NCBI RefSeq assembly: GCF_023094245.1
Contig: NZ_JALMEW010000002.1
Coordinates: 186,001-250,000 of the forward strand
Source of the DNA: Halomonas getboli
GTDB lineage: Bacteria; Pseudomonadota; Gammaproteobacteria; Pseudomonadales; Halomonadaceae
Length of the DNA: 64,000 nucleotides
Direction of reading: 5' to 3'
The position numbers and the translations under genes are program-made. The notes below the pieces were generated by a model. The model worked only from the letters and a program-made list of their open reading frames with translations, did not search any database and was not told where the DNA came from. Within the stretch, counting starts at the first letter, position 1, and the number at the start of each line of letters is the position of its first letter. Shown here piece after piece: positions 35,703 to 45,914 of this stretch.

Positions 35703-36473
35703 TCACTCGGCGAAGGCATCATCGAAGTCGGCGTCATCGAAATCGAAGTCGTCGCTGGCGAAGGGGTCCGCGCCCATCTCGCCGTCGTTGACCTCGAAGC
35801 GCCGACGCTGCAGCCAGCTGTCGCGGATGAAGCTGTAGCGGTCACCGCGAATCAGCTTTTCCTGATCGAGCAGCCCGGCCCGAGTGTCGATCACGTCCAG
35901 ACCGCGCAGCCCGTAGCGCACCTTGTCCTCTTCGACATAGGTCAGCGGGTCGGTGTACCAGTCCACCGGCAGGCCGGCGGTATCGCGTACGGTGCTCGGA
36001 CCCAGCAGCGGCAGCACCAGATAGGGCCCCGAGCCCACGCCCCAGGCGGCCAGGGTCTGGCCGAAGTCTTCCTCGCGCCCGACCAGATCCATATGGGACG
36101 CCACGTCGAAGATGCCGAGCACGCCCGCGGTGGAGTTGATCAGGAAGCGTCCGGTGGCGATGCCGGCATTGCCCGGCTTGCCCTGCAGCAGGCTGTTGAG
36201 CGTGGTGCCGATCTCGCCGAGGTTCGAGAAGAAATTGCCGACGCCGGTCTGCACCGGGTCGGGCGTCACGTAGCGATAGCCCTGGGCCACCGGCTTGAGC
36301 GCATAGCGATCGACCGTCTCGTTGAAGGCGAACACCCCGCGGTTGAAGCCTTCCCAGGGGTCCGCCGGATTGGCGTCGTCGACGCCGGAGGTGGTCGCGC
36401 AGCCCGTCAGCAGTGACAGGGCGCACAGCGCCGCCAGGCCTTGGCCGGCCCGGCGGATGGATATCGGAGTCAT
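35703..36473 (-). CDS. mlaA: MlaA/VacJ outer-membrane lipoprotein
   Basis: The gene encodes 256 residues from the ATG at 36473 (AGGGAG upstream), giving a normal lipoprotein signal ending in LLTGC (Cys25). Longer starts exist at 36500 and 36512. The core has PADPWEGFNRGVFAFNETVD, NNLxEI-like FFSNLGEIGTTLNSLLQGK and GPYLVLPLLGPSTVRD, all typical of MlaA, which removes phospholipids from the outer leaflet with the Mla system. The C-terminus ends in a long acidic tail (DDFDFDDADFDDAFAE), in keeping with a halophile. The other mla genes are elsewhere. Confidence 0.92.
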   Translation of the reverse strand: MTPISIRRAGQGLAALCALSLLTGCATTSGVDDANPADPWEGFNRGVFAFNETVDRYALKPVAQGYRYVTPDPVQTGVGNFFSNLGEIGTTLNSLLQGKPGNAGIATGRFLINSTAGVLGIFDVASHMDLVGREEDFGQTLAAWGVGSGPYLVLPLLGPSTVRDTAGLPVDWYTDPLTYVEEDKVRYGLRGLDVIDTRAGLLDQEKLIRGDRYSFIRDSWLQRRRFEVNDGEMGADPFASDDFDFDDADFDDAFAE

Positions 36474-36589
36474 GGCTCGAACGGTCTCCCTACGCGTCAT
36501 TCTGGTGTCCATCGTCGATCGGTATTGCGGGTCACGACGCTGCCGGCACTGTAGCCCGCGGCGCCGCAACACTCCAGTCCGGGGCCCGC

Positions 36590-39500
36590 TCAGGCGCGCC
36601 CGGTGAGTTCCTTCCAGCGCTTCTCGAGGCGCTTCTCCGAGACCGGCAGCGCCGTGCCCAGCTGCTGGGCGAACAGCGACACGCGTAGTTCCTCGATCCA
36701 CCAGCCGAACTCGACCAGCGCCGGGTCCTCGACGCCGCCGCGGCGCTCGCTCTCGCGCCGCGCGGCCAGCCGCGCCTCGAAGTCCTGCACCGCCTGCATG
36801 TGCATCTGATCGCGCATGCGCTCGCGGGGCGCCTTCTCCAGGCGGATCTGCGCGGCCTCCATGTAGCGCGGGTACTCCGCCAGCCAGTCGCCGGCCTCGG
36901 TGACGAAACCGGGATGCACCAGGCGCTGCATATGGGCCTTGAGGTCACTGTATACCAGCGCCAGCGAGAGGTTGAGATTGCCCTTCAACGCCTTGGTCAC
37001 CGCCAGATGGCCCTCCAGCGCCTGCTTGAGGATGCCGAGGCGTTCCTCGGCGTGGGGCACCAGGGCGTCGCGGGTCTCGGCCAGCCGCGCCTCGAGTTCG
37101 TCGCGGGAGCGCGGCAGCGGATCGACCGCCACCACCTGCTGGAAGACGGCGCTGACCAGGTCCTCGGCCAGCTGGCGCTTGCTGCCGACCTTGGCGAACA
37201 ACAGCGCGCAGGGCTGCAGGCCGGGCAGGCGCTCGATGGCACGCACCTGGTCCGGCAGCCGCGCCATGGCGGCGCGCACCACGCCGCGGCGATGGGCCTC
37301 GCGGGCCTTGTCGGGATGGTCGAACAGCTCGACCCTGAGGCTGTCGTCCTCCGGCACCACCGCCGGATAGGCCTCGACGCGGATGCCGGCCTGGGTGGTG
37401 ACCCGGGACTCCGGCAGCGGCGCCTCGGGCAGGGTCTCGAGCGCCTCCGCCTCGCTGGCTTCGCTCGCCAGCGCGCGGGCGCCCTCCCCGGCCGCGGCCT
37501 CGAAGCGCCGCTCCAGGGCGCGGATGTCTCGCCCCTGGCCGAGCTCGCGGCCCTCGTGGTCGACCACACGCAGGTTCATGATCAGGTGTGGCTCGAGCGC
37601 CTCGACCCGCCAGTCGTCGGGCGCGAGCCGCACGCCGGTCTTGACCCGCAGGAACTCGCCCAGCGACTCGGTGAGCGGCACGTCGTCCGGTGTCATGGCC
37701 TGCAGGGCAGCATCGACCCAGTCGGGAATCGGCACCACCTGGCGGCGGATCGCCTTGGGCAGCGACTTGAGCAGCGCGATGCACTTCTCGCGCAGCAGGC
37801 CAGGCACCAGCCATTCCAGTCGGCCCTCGGGCAGCTGCGGCAGCATCGCCGCCGGCACCGTCAGGGTCACGCCGTCGTCTTCTGCGCCGGGGGCGAAATG
37901 GTAGCTCAGCGGATAGCGCACGCCGTTCAGCGCCAGCTCGTCCGGGTAGTCGGCCTGGGTGACCTCCTCGGCCTCCCGGGCCAGCAGCGCGGCGCGGTCG
38001 AACTTGAGCACGTCCGGATCGTCGCGCTCGGCCTGCTTGCGCCAGGCCTCGAAGCCCTTGCCGTTGACGATGTCCTCGGGGATGCGCGCGTCGTAGTAGT
38101 CGAACAGCGCCTCCTCGTCGACCAGGATATCGCGCTTGCGGGCGCGATCCTCGAGGTTCTCGACCTCCTCGACCAGCGCGCGGTTGTGGGCGAAGAACTC
38201 GCCCCGGGTCTTGAACTCGCCCTCCACCAGGGCCCGGCGGATAAACAGCTCTCTCGACTGAACGGGATCAATCGGCCCGAAATGCACCCGGCGGCGGCTG
38301 ACGATCGCCAGGCCAAACAGCGTGACCTGCTCGAAGGCCACCACCTGGGCGCGCTTCATCTCCCAGTGCGGCTCGCTGTAGCTGCGCTTGACCAAGTGGC
38401 CGGCCAGCGGCTCGATCCAGGCCGGATCGATCTTGGCCACGGTGCGGGCGAACAGCTTCGAGGTCTCGACCAGCTCGAAGGCCATCACCCACTTGGGCGT
38501 CTTCTTGGCCAGCCCCGAGCCGGGATGAATCATGAACTTGCGGTTGCGCGCCCCCTGGTACTCGCGGTTCTCCAGCAGCTGGCCGAGGTGCGACAGCAGC
38601 CCCGGCAGCAGCGCCTTGTGAAGCCGCACGGCGCTCTCGCGGCGGGCCTTCCTGGCGGCCTCGCCGTCGTCGTCCTCGGCCGGCAGCGGGGCCGGTGCGG
38701 GCACGTCGATGTCCATGTCGCGCAGCAGCTGGCGCAGCTGGCGGAAGGTATCGTGCCACTCGCGCAGGCGCAGGTAGTTGAGGTAGTGGTCCTTGCACCA
38801 GCGGCGCAGGCGGTTGCCGGAGAGCTCCTCGCGGGCGGCCTCGAAGCCGTGCCACAGGTTGAGCAGCGCCACGAAATCGGAGTCCGGGTCCTGCCAGCGG
38901 CGATGGGCCTGGTCGGCGGCCTGGCGCTTCTCGGCCGGACGATCCCGCGGGTCCTGGATGGCCAGCGCCGAGACCACCACCAGCACCTCGCGCAGGCCGC
39001 CCTGCTCGGCGCCGGCCAGCAGCATGCGGGCCAGGCGCGGGTCGATGGGCAGCCGGGAGAGTTTGCGCCCGAGCGGGGTGATGCGCTGGCCCTCGTCCAC
39101 CGCGCCGAGCTCGAACAGCAGGCGGAAGCCGTCGGTGACGAAGCGCGAGTCGGGCGGATCGACGAAGGGAAAGGCCTCGATGCTGCCGAGCTTGAGCGAC
39201 AGCATCGACAGGATCACCGAGGCCAGGTTGGTGCGCCGGATCTCGGGATCGGTGAATTCGGGGCGGCCGAGGTAGTCTTCCTCATCAAAGAGGCGGATGC
39301 ACAGGCCCTCGGCCACGCGGCCGCAGCGGCCCTTGCGCTGGTCGGCGCTGGCCTGGCTGACCGCCTCCACCGGCAGGCGCTGGATCTTGGCCCGGTAGCT
39401 GTAGCGGCTGATGCGCACCAGGCCCGGGTCGATCACGTAGCGGATGCCGGGCACGGTGAGCGAGGTCTCGGCGACGTTGGTCGAGAGCACGACGCGCCGC

Positions 39501-40606
39501 CCGCGGTGCGGGGCGAAGACGCGGTTCTGCTCGGCGTTGGAGAGCCGGGCGTAGAGCGGCAGTATCTCGGTGTCGCGCAGCTCGGCGCGGCGCAGGGTGT
39601 CGGCGGCCTCGCGGATCTCGCGCTCGCCGGGCAGGAACACCAGGATGTCGCGGGGCCCGTGCAGCCAGCCCTTCTCGCGCTCGGCGGCCTGGATCTCCTC
39701 CACCGCGTGCAGGATGCCCTCCTGCAGGGTGCGGTCCTCCTCGTCCTCGGCCTCGCGGGTCAGCGGCCGGTAGCGCACCTCCACCGGGTAGGTGCGCCCG
39801 GAGACCTCGACCACCGGCGCCGGGCGCTTGGTGCCGTCCTCGCCCGCCAGGGCGAAGTGCTCGGAAAAGCGCTCCACGTCGATGGTCGCCGAGGTGATGA
39901 TCACCTTGAGGTCGGGGCGACGGTCGAGCAAGCGCTTGAGGTAGCCGAGCAGGAAGTCGATGTTGAGGCTGCGCTCGTGGGCCTCGTCGATGATGATCGC
40001 CTCGTAGCGCGTGAGGTCGGGATCGTGCCGGGTCTCGGCCAGCAGGATACCGTCGGTCATCAGCTTGACCAGGGTGGCGTCGTCGGTGTGATCGGTGAAG
40101 CGCACCTGGTAGCCGACCTGTTCGCCCAGCGGCACCTCCATCTCCTCGGCCAGGCGCGTGGCCACCGAGCGGGCCGCCAGCCGGCGCGGCTGGGTATGGC
40201 CGATCAGCCCGCGCCGGCCGAGCCCGAGCTCCAGGCACAGCTTGGGGAGCTGGGTGGTCTTGCCCGAGCCGGTCTCGCCGGCCACCACCACCACCTGATG
40301 ATCACGCAGGGCCTCGAGGATGTCCTCGCGGCGCTCGGCGACCGGCAGCTCCTCGGGGTAGGACAGTTTTACCGGGCGCGAGGCGCGAGCCTCGACCCGG
40401 GCGCGGGAGCGCTCGACCTCGCGGCGCAGCTCGGCGAGCCCACGGTCCACCGGTTTGCCCTGGCGGCAGCGCCGGGTCAGGCCGGCGAGGCGCTTGCCCA
40501 GGCGGGGCGCGTCGCGCAGCTGCACGCCGTCGAGTTCGCCCCTGAGGGCTTCCAGGGCGGCGGCATCGGATTCGGGCGCGTCGGGGGCTGGGGTCAAGGT
40601 ACTCAC
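36590..40606 (-). CDS. hrpA: ATP-dependent RNA helicase HrpA
   Basis: The gene encodes about 1338 residues from a GTG at 40606. ATG codons at 40660 and 40726 would add 18 and 40 residues, and none has a good ribosome site. DEAH-box motifs are GETGSGKTTQLPKLCLELG (Walker A), IIIDEAHERSLN, IITSATID, VVLSTNVAETSLTVPGIRYV and QRKGRCGR. The C-terminal DUF3418 half is present (LPVSEKRLEKRWKELTGRA at the end). The length matches E. coli HrpA (1300). It acts on stalled ribosomes and mRNA processing in known cases. A 1296-codon open frame on the other strand is a shadow. Confidence 0.95.
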   Translation of the reverse strand: MSTLTPAPDAPESDAAALEALRGELDGVQLRDAPRLGKRLAGLTRRCRQGKPVDRGLAELRREVERSRARVEARASRPVKLSYPEELPVAERREDILEALRDHQVVVVAGETGSGKTTQLPKLCLELGLGRRGLIGHTQPRRLAARSVATRLAEEMEVPLGEQVGYQVRFTDHTDDATLVKLMTDGILLAETRHDPDLTRYEAIIIDEAHERSLNIDFLLGYLKRLLDRRPDLKVIITSATIDVERFSEHFALAGEDGTKRPAPVVEVSGRTYPVEVRYRPLTREAEDEEDRTLQEGILHAVEEIQAAEREKGWLHGPRDILVFLPGEREIREAADTLRRAELRDTEILPLYARLSNAEQNRVFAPHRGRRVVLSTNVAETSLTVPGIRYVIDPGLVRISRYSYRAKIQRLPVEAVSQASADQRKGRCGRVAEGLCIRLFDEEDYLGRPEFTDPEIRRTNLASVILSMLSLKLGSIEAFPFVDPPDSRFVTDGFRLLFELGAVDEGQRITPLGRKLSRLPIDPRLARMLLAGAEQGGLREVLVVVSALAIQDPRDRPAEKRQAADQAHRRWQDPDSDFVALLNLWHGFEAAREELSGNRLRRWCKDHYLNYLRLREWHDTFRQLRQLLRDMDIDVPAPAPLPAEDDDGEAARKARRESAVRLHKALLPGLLSHLGQLLENREYQGARNRKFMIHPGSGLAKKTPKWVMAFELVETSKLFARTVAKIDPAWIEPLAGHLVKRSYSEPHWEMKRAQVVAFEQVTLFGLAIVSRRRVHFGPIDPVQSRELFIRRALVEGEFKTRGEFFAHNRALVEEVENLEDRARKRDILVDEEALFDYYDARIPEDIVNGKGFEAWRKQAERDDPDVLKFDRAALLAREAEEVTQADYPDELALNGVRYPLSYHFAPGAEDDGVTLTVPAAMLPQLPEGRLEWLVPGLLREKCIALLKSLPKAIRRQVVPIPDWVDAALQAMTPDDVPLTESLGEFLRVKTGVRLAPDDWRVEALEPHLIMNLRVVDHEGRELGQGRDIRALERRFEAAAGEGARALASEASEAEALETLPEAPLPESRVTTQAGIRVEAYPAVVPEDDSLRVELFDHPDKAREAHRRGVVRAAMARLPDQVRAIERLPGLQPCALLFAKVGSKRQLAEDLVSAVFQQVVAVDPLPRSRDELEARLAETRDALVPHAEERLGILKQALEGHLAVTKALKGNLNLSLALVYSDLKAHMQRLVHPGFVTEAGDWLAEYPRYMEAAQIRLEKAPRERMRDQMHMQAVQDFEARLAARRESERRGGVEDPALVEFGWWIEELRVSLFAQQLGTALPVSEKRLEKRWKELTGRA

Positions 40607-40726
40607 GATGACTCGAGGGCTCCGGTGATCGAACGGGCGGGACGACAGAACGGCTCGCATCGGTCGGGCGATGCGAGCCGGCCATTGTAACGCCGCGAAC
40701 CAGTCGGGGGCTAATCGACCCTCCAT

Positions 40727-40951
40727 GCGCCCCTCATATCAGTATCGGAGCACTCCCGCAGGCGACAGGTCTGCGAGGGGCGCTGTGAACCCATCCCTGG
40801 GCGCTACTTTGGCCCGGCTTCGCTCTCGCATCCTGCTCCGCTCGCCGGACCGGTGCTGGCCTTCCATGGCCAGCCCGTTCGGAGAAGTTCTCCTTACCCA
40901 TGGCCAAAAACCCCCTCTTCGACCTGTCCCCGGCTCGCGATCAGTGCTGAC
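40727..40951. repeat. Intergenic region with repeat-like composition
   Basis: No convincing gene lies here. The stretch from about 40735 to 40860 (including CGACAGGTCTGCGAGGGGCG and ACCCATCCCTGGGCGCTACT) has the look of a dispersed intergenic repeat of Halomonas-type genomes, and it contains short inverted repeats such as GGAGAAgTTCTCC near 40879 and two copies of CATGGCC. Copy number cannot be checked from one window. Confidence 0.3.
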
Positions 40952-42643
<1,692 letters not shown>

Positions 42644-42762
42644 GGCATTCTCCAGGCTGTGGTCGACCCTGCGGGATCGTGCCCTGTTGTTATTCAGCGT
42701 TGTCATGGCATTGCGGCTATGCCCCACCCTATCCCAGTCGCTCCTTCTCAGGGAATACGCAA

Positions 42763-42780
42763 TTAAAACTTCTGTTTGAA
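42763..42780. promoter_or_regulatory. PsrA-like operator upstream of fadD
   Basis: TTAAAACTTCTGTTTGAA contains AAAC-4-GTTT with extended dyad symmetry, close to the PsrA consensus (GAAAC-4-GTTTC) of fatty-acid regulators in Pseudomonas and relatives. The patch is AT-rich and lies just downstream of the amidotransferase stop, 120 bases from the fadD start. Confidence 0.5.
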
Positions 42781-42788
42781 ACTTTTGT

Positions 42789-43574
42789 TCAACCCTGCGC
42801 CACGAAGCGACCCTGAATCTCGCCGTCCCGCCACACCAGCAGCTCGCCGGGCACCATGCGCACCCACTCCTCATTGTCGGTCAGCGGCTCGGTGGCGATC
42901 ACCGAGACCACGTCATCGGGGGTGGTGTGCTCGGCGAAGTTCACCGCCATCTCGGCATCAGAGAGGCTGGCCTGGCCGAATGGCGCCCGACGGGTGATAT
43001 GCGCCAGCCTGGTGGTGCAGTAGGTGTAGAGGTACTCGCCGTCGGCCAGCAGCAGGTTGAAGACACCGAGCCCGCGCAACCGCTCGCAAAGATTGTGCAG
43101 ATGCGCCCACAGTGCCCGGCGGTCGTCCGGCGGCGCGGGGAAGGCGCGGCGCAGCTCGCCCATCAGCCAGCAGAAGGCATGCTCGCTGTCGGTGCCGCCC
43201 ACGGGCCGGTAGAACGACAGCGGCAGCGCCTCCCAGCCGGCGAGCTGGCCGTTGTGGGCATAGCACCAGGGCTGGCCCCACATCTCCCGGGTGAAGGGAT
43301 GGGTGTTGGCCAGGCGCACCTGGCCGACGTTGGCCTGGCGGATGTGGCTGATCACGATGTGCGACTTGATCGGGTAGTCGCAGATCAGCCGGGCGATGGG
43401 CGAATGGACCGAGGGATGCGGGTCGCGGAAGTCGCGATAGCCGCCGGCCTCGTAGAAGGCGATGCCCCAGCCGTCGCGATGCGGACCGGTGCCGCCGCCG
43501 CGGGTCAGGAAGCCGGTGAAGCTGAAGCAGATATCGGTCGGCACGTTGGCGCTCATGCCCAGCAATTCACACAT
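42789..43574 (-). CDS. Class II glutamine amidotransferase, YafJ-like
   Basis: The gene encodes 261 residues starting at 43574, so that Cys2 (MCELLGMSAN) becomes the N-terminal nucleophile after removal of Met. DGWGIAFYE, HIRQANVG, NTHPFTREMWG and YAHNGQL are the Ntn-hydrolase GATase II elements. Its family (YafJ) is a putative gamma-glutamyl hydrolase or amidotransferase without a defined acceptor domain. It overlaps the VWA gene end by 8 bases. Confidence 0.88.
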   Translation of the reverse strand: MCELLGMSANVPTDICFSFTGFLTRGGGTGPHRDGWGIAFYEAGGYRDFRDPHPSVHSPIARLICDYPIKSHIVISHIRQANVGQVRLANTHPFTREMWGQPWCYAHNGQLAGWEALPLSFYRPVGGTDSEHAFCWLMGELRRAFPAPPDDRRALWAHLHNLCERLRGLGVFNLLLADGEYLYTYCTTRLAHITRRAPFGQASLSDAEMAVNFAEHTTPDDVVSVIATEPLTDNEEWVRMVPGELLVWRDGEIQGRFVAQG

Positions 43575-45402
43575 ACGGGTCCCTGCGCTCATGGGAACGG
43601 GAGCGGCTGGTGTGGCGCCAGAGCAAGCGCAGCAGCGTCAGGCCGATCACCAGCATCAGCAGGATCCAGAACATCGGCGAGTCGGTCCAGCCGCGGGCCC
43701 GCTCGACCAGCCCCGGCCAGCCCTCCTGCCACACCAGACGCAGCTTGGCCGGCACCGCATTGACGCCCTCGACGAAGCGGTCGGCGAGGCTAGGCTCGGC
43801 CTCGGTCGCCGCGGCCTCGTCGGCATCGGCGAAGCGCTCGGCGGCCAGGGTCGGCCCGGCGCCGGCACCGGCGATGCCGACCCGCGCGTCGGGATTGAGC
43901 ATCAGCCGGGGGAGGCGCAGCTCGCGGGTCTCGCCGTCCAGGGTGACGCGGGCGGTCAGGGTCAGCGGCTGACGCAGGTCCGGGTCGAGCTCGGGCAGCG
44001 CCAGCGTCCAGCGGGTCTCGCCGACCGGCTCGGCCTCGAGCGTCTCGCCGCCGAGTTCGCCACCAATCTCGGTATTGTCGCGATTCAGGCGCGGATGCTC
44101 GGCGGCCAGCACCACGCGGCCCTCGGCCGGATCGTGCAACGCACCGATCGCCGGCAGCACGTTGACCGCCTGGCGGCGCTGGCGAGTGAAGCCGTCTCCG
44201 GAGGCGCGCACCACCAGCTGGGCGTTGCCGGTGAGCGCCGGCGCCGGCAGCTCGCCACGGAAGCGGCCCTGGTCGTCGGCGTCGAGGGTCACCGAGGACT
44301 GCACCTCGCCATCGGCGTCCTCGAGGGAGACCTCCAGCGTCAGGTTGCCCGGCAGGGGGCGTTCCTCGCTCTGGGCCACCAGCCAGGCCTCGACCGGCAC
44401 CGGGAAGCCGCGATAGAGGGTCGCCGGCAGCGTGGCGGTATGCAGCTGCCAGGGGCCGCTGATGCTGATGCGGCTGCCCTCGCCCACCGGCCCCTCGAGG
44501 CGCCACTGCCCGGCTTCGGGGTCGGGCACGCGAATCAGGTCGAAGCGCGGCTCGACCTGCCAGTTAGCGCCGTCCGGGGCGGAATCGGCGCGATAGCGGG
44601 TGCCATCGGGGCCGACCAGCGTCAGCGGCTCGGCCTCGGGATCGTGGAACACCAGCGCCGAGAGACGATCCACGCCCTCGTCGACCGTGAAGCCACCGTC
44701 GTCGTCCAGCGGCAGACGATCGGCCGGGAAGATGCGCTCGAAGATATCGAGGAAGGCGCCCATCAGCCCTTCGGGCGAATCCACCCGCGCGGCCAACCCG
44801 CCGGTGCGCTGGGCCAGGCGTTCGACCAGCGCCAGGTCGGCCTCGTCGGAGAAGGCGATGGCATGCACCGTCGCGCCCCGGTCGGCCAGTTCGGGCGCCA
44901 GCTCGTCGACGATCCGTTCCCGCGAGGCGCGGTCGACGGCCGGCTTGTTGCCGCGGGCCGGCGGCAGATCGATGACGCCGTCGGTCATCAGGATCAGCTG
45001 CTGGCGACCGTTGGCCTCGGCATCGATCGCCCGGCGCAGGGCCGTTTCGATATCGGTGTATTGCTGATCCCGCGACGACGGCGGCAGCGACAGCGCGCGC
45101 TGGCGCCAGTCGGCCTCGACGCGGCCCAGCGGCAGCGGATTGTCGACCCGCTCGCCGAAGGTCCAGACGCCGGCGCTGGCGCTCTCCGGCAGCAGCGACA
45201 CCAGCAGCCCCATGGCGCTCTCCGCCAGGCGGTCGGGATCGTGCGCCTTCATGCTGCCCGATACGTCGACCACGGCCCGCACGTCGGCGCTCTTCTCCTC
45301 GGCCCACGCCGGCGAGACGGCGACCGCCCATGCCACCAGGCACAGCGCCAGCAACCTGGCCAGGCAAGGCCGGACGACACGGCCGCGAGCTCCTTCAGAC
45401 AT
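43567..45402 (-). CDS. Periplasmic VWA-domain protein with C-terminal membrane anchor
   Basis: The gene encodes 611 residues. A signal peptide (ending AVSPAWA, cut near residue 34) is followed by a von Willebrand A domain with an intact MIDAS, DVSGSM (46-51), and MTDGVIDLPPA. Beta-rich repeats of the periplasmic MG2/macroglobulin type fill residues 300-500 (GNLTLEVSLEDADGEVQSSV). A membrane helix near the C-terminus (FWILLMLVIGLTLLRLLW) ends it. It is in one operon with the small membrane protein upstream and the amidotransferase downstream. Role unknown, probably adhesion or envelope assembly. Confidence 0.8.
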   Translation of the reverse strand: MSEGARGRVVRPCLARLLALCLVAWAVAVSPAWAEEKSADVRAVVDVSGSMKAHDPDRLAESAMGLLVSLLPESASAGVWTFGERVDNPLPLGRVEADWRQRALSLPPSSRDQQYTDIETALRRAIDAEANGRQQLILMTDGVIDLPPARGNKPAVDRASRERIVDELAPELADRGATVHAIAFSDEADLALVERLAQRTGGLAARVDSPEGLMGAFLDIFERIFPADRLPLDDDGGFTVDEGVDRLSALVFHDPEAEPLTLVGPDGTRYRADSAPDGANWQVEPRFDLIRVPDPEAGQWRLEGPVGEGSRISISGPWQLHTATLPATLYRGFPVPVEAWLVAQSEERPLPGNLTLEVSLEDADGEVQSSVTLDADDQGRFRGELPAPALTGNAQLVVRASGDGFTRQRRQAVNVLPAIGALHDPAEGRVVLAAEHPRLNRDNTEIGGELGGETLEAEPVGETRWTLALPELDPDLRQPLTLTARVTLDGETRELRLPRLMLNPDARVGIAGAGAGPTLAAERFADADEAAATEAEPSLADRFVEGVNAVPAKLRLVWQEGWPGLVERARGWTDSPMFWILLMLVIGLTLLRLLWRHTSRSRSHERRDPYV

Positions 45403-45411
45403 CCCGATTCC

Positions 45412-45843
45412 TTAGCCGATCACCGGCTCTCGTCGCGCTTCGCCGCCTTCCTGGCGGCCCTGTTCGGCGCTCTCGCGCTGCTGTGCCTGGCGAGCGGCGG
45501 CGCGATGGCCGCGCCGCCACAGCAGCAGGCCGACCACGGCGCCCAGGCCGGCGGCGACCGCCACCAGCAGCAGCGCCGGCATCATGGTGCCGGCATCGCC
45601 CTTGAGAAACGCCAGACCGGCGACGACCACCGCCGGTGCAACACCGTGATAGGTGCCCTCATCAGTGGTCAGCGCCAGCTCGAAGGTGGCCGGCACCCAC
45701 ATCACCCCGCCCACGGCCCAGGTGATCACCAGCCGCGGCAGGCGCGGCAGAAAGGCCAGCCCCAGGTAGCCGGTGCCGAGCACTACCAGCGACAGCGCGG
45801 CGTAGGTCAGCCATAGTAGGGACATCGAATCCGAAAGTAGCAT
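45412..45843 (-). CDS. Inner-membrane protein of unknown function
   Basis: The gene encodes 143 residues from the ATG at 45843 (GACGAGGTACCG). It has about four hydrophobic segments (SLLWLTYAALSLVVLGTGYL; LVITWAVGGVMWVPATFELA; VAPAVVVAGLAFL; MPALLLVAVAAGLGAVVGLL) and a glutamine/arginine-rich tail. An upstream in-frame extension runs into the divergent gene and is not real. It ends 9 bases before the VWA gene, so both are co-transcribed. Confidence 0.75.
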   Translation of the reverse strand: MLLSDSMSLLWLTYAALSLVVLGTGYLGLAFLPRLPRLVITWAVGGVMWVPATFELALTTDEGTYHGVAPAVVVAGLAFLKGDAGTMMPALLLVAVAAGLGAVVGLLLWRRGHRAAARQAQQRESAEQGRQEGGEARREPVIG

Positions 45844-45914
45844 CGGTACCTCGTCATTACGCGTCGCGAGACGCATTTCGTTGAATTCACTCCGAGTATG
45901 GTACATCCCGCACC

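Noticed and set aside
36800-40690. 1296-codon open frame antisense to hrpA
   Set aside because: It is the codon-position shadow of a very GC-rich gene. Its product is Leu/Gly/His/Ala-rich without domains, while hrpA on the other strand has all helicase motifs.
40735-40930. Small gene or RNA between hrpA and fadD
   Set aside because: Frames lack ribosome sites and the hairpins are weak. The stretch looks more like a dispersed intergenic repeat.
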